A stretch of DNA of 64,000 bases from positions 1,508,001 through 1,572,000 of the forward strand of contig BROG01000072.1 in NCBI GenBank assembly GCA_030159075.1. Direction: 5' to 3'. Origin of the DNA: Atrina japonica. Its lineage: Eukaryota; Mollusca; Bivalvia; Pterioida; Pinnidae. Under the pieces are notes generated by a model that saw only the letters and a list, made by a program, of their open reading frames with translations, was not told the origin of the DNA and searched no databases. Below, piece after piece: positions 63,850-64,000 of the stretch. Each line of letters begins with the position of its first letter. Position 1 is the stretch's first letter. A program made the translations under genes and the position numbers.

Positions 63850-64000
63850 CTAGAAAATTAAGAAACATAATACAAACACTGTAATAACCACATGTAGGTT
63901 GAAAAATGAAGAATGAGATGATTATTTGACATATACATGGATACAAAACAGTGACAATGCTAGCTCTTCCAATCTCTGTATTCATATGATAAAAGTAGTT

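Overview
The window looks like eukaryotic, AT-rich nuclear DNA from a metazoan, most probably a bivalve mollusc. Reasons: conserved animal genes split by GT-AG introns, tRNA-derived SINEs with box A/box B heads, several families of short inverted-repeat (MITE-like) elements, many TACATGTA-rich minisatellites, and a 'tcacttgagctgaag' dispersed repeat that I associate with bivalve genomes. The phylum is inferred; the gene identities below come from reading the spliced protein against remembered family sequences. There are no prokaryotic features, CRISPR arrays or viral genes.

Three recognisable genes account for the coding content. (1) NUDT1/MTH1 (minus, 4120-6652), complete, three coding exons, 159 aa: sanitation of oxidised purine nucleotides. 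(2) GPS1/CSN1 (plus, 7556-24797), complete, 14 coding exons, 483 aa: COP9 signalosome subunit 1. (3) The 3' half of a V-type proton ATPase subunit a gene (minus, 31875-63849), 13 exons recognised, 5' half beyond the right edge. NUDT1 and CSN1 are head to head, with 903 bp between their start codons and NRF1-like and ETS-like motifs just before the CSN1 start. CSN1 and the V-ATPase gene converge on about 7 kb of intergenic DNA made largely of minisatellites and dispersed repeats. At 2700-2886 there is a possible exon of an unrecognised minus-strand gene.

The most striking observation is in CSN1. Tandem arrays sit exactly on splice junctions four times. In intron 3 about 4.8 kb of a ~63-bp repeat is built from the last ~36 nt of exon 3 plus the first ~27 nt of the intron, so every unit is a copy of the 5' splice site; the same intron ends in ~19 copies of a 43-bp repeat that runs into the 3' splice site. 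Intron 8 begins with ~29-bp repeats copied from the end of exon 8 plus its donor, and intron 7 ends in ~17-bp repeats that run straight into its acceptor and supply its pyrimidine tract. Most copied donors in intron 3 carry GT>AT at the donor position; 13 copies beyond the true donor keep GT. Intron 4 uses a GC-AG donor.

In the V-ATPase gene, the cytosolic linker before the conserved [10 protein letters not shown] segment is encoded by a run of up to seven small exons (12, 12, 66, 51, 48 or 150, 120 and 33 nt), all phase 0 at both ends, spread over 23 kb. This is the layout expected of independently usable cassette exons. The intervening introns are filled by minisatellites (76-bp, 81-bp and 36-bp units), SINEs and nested MITEs.
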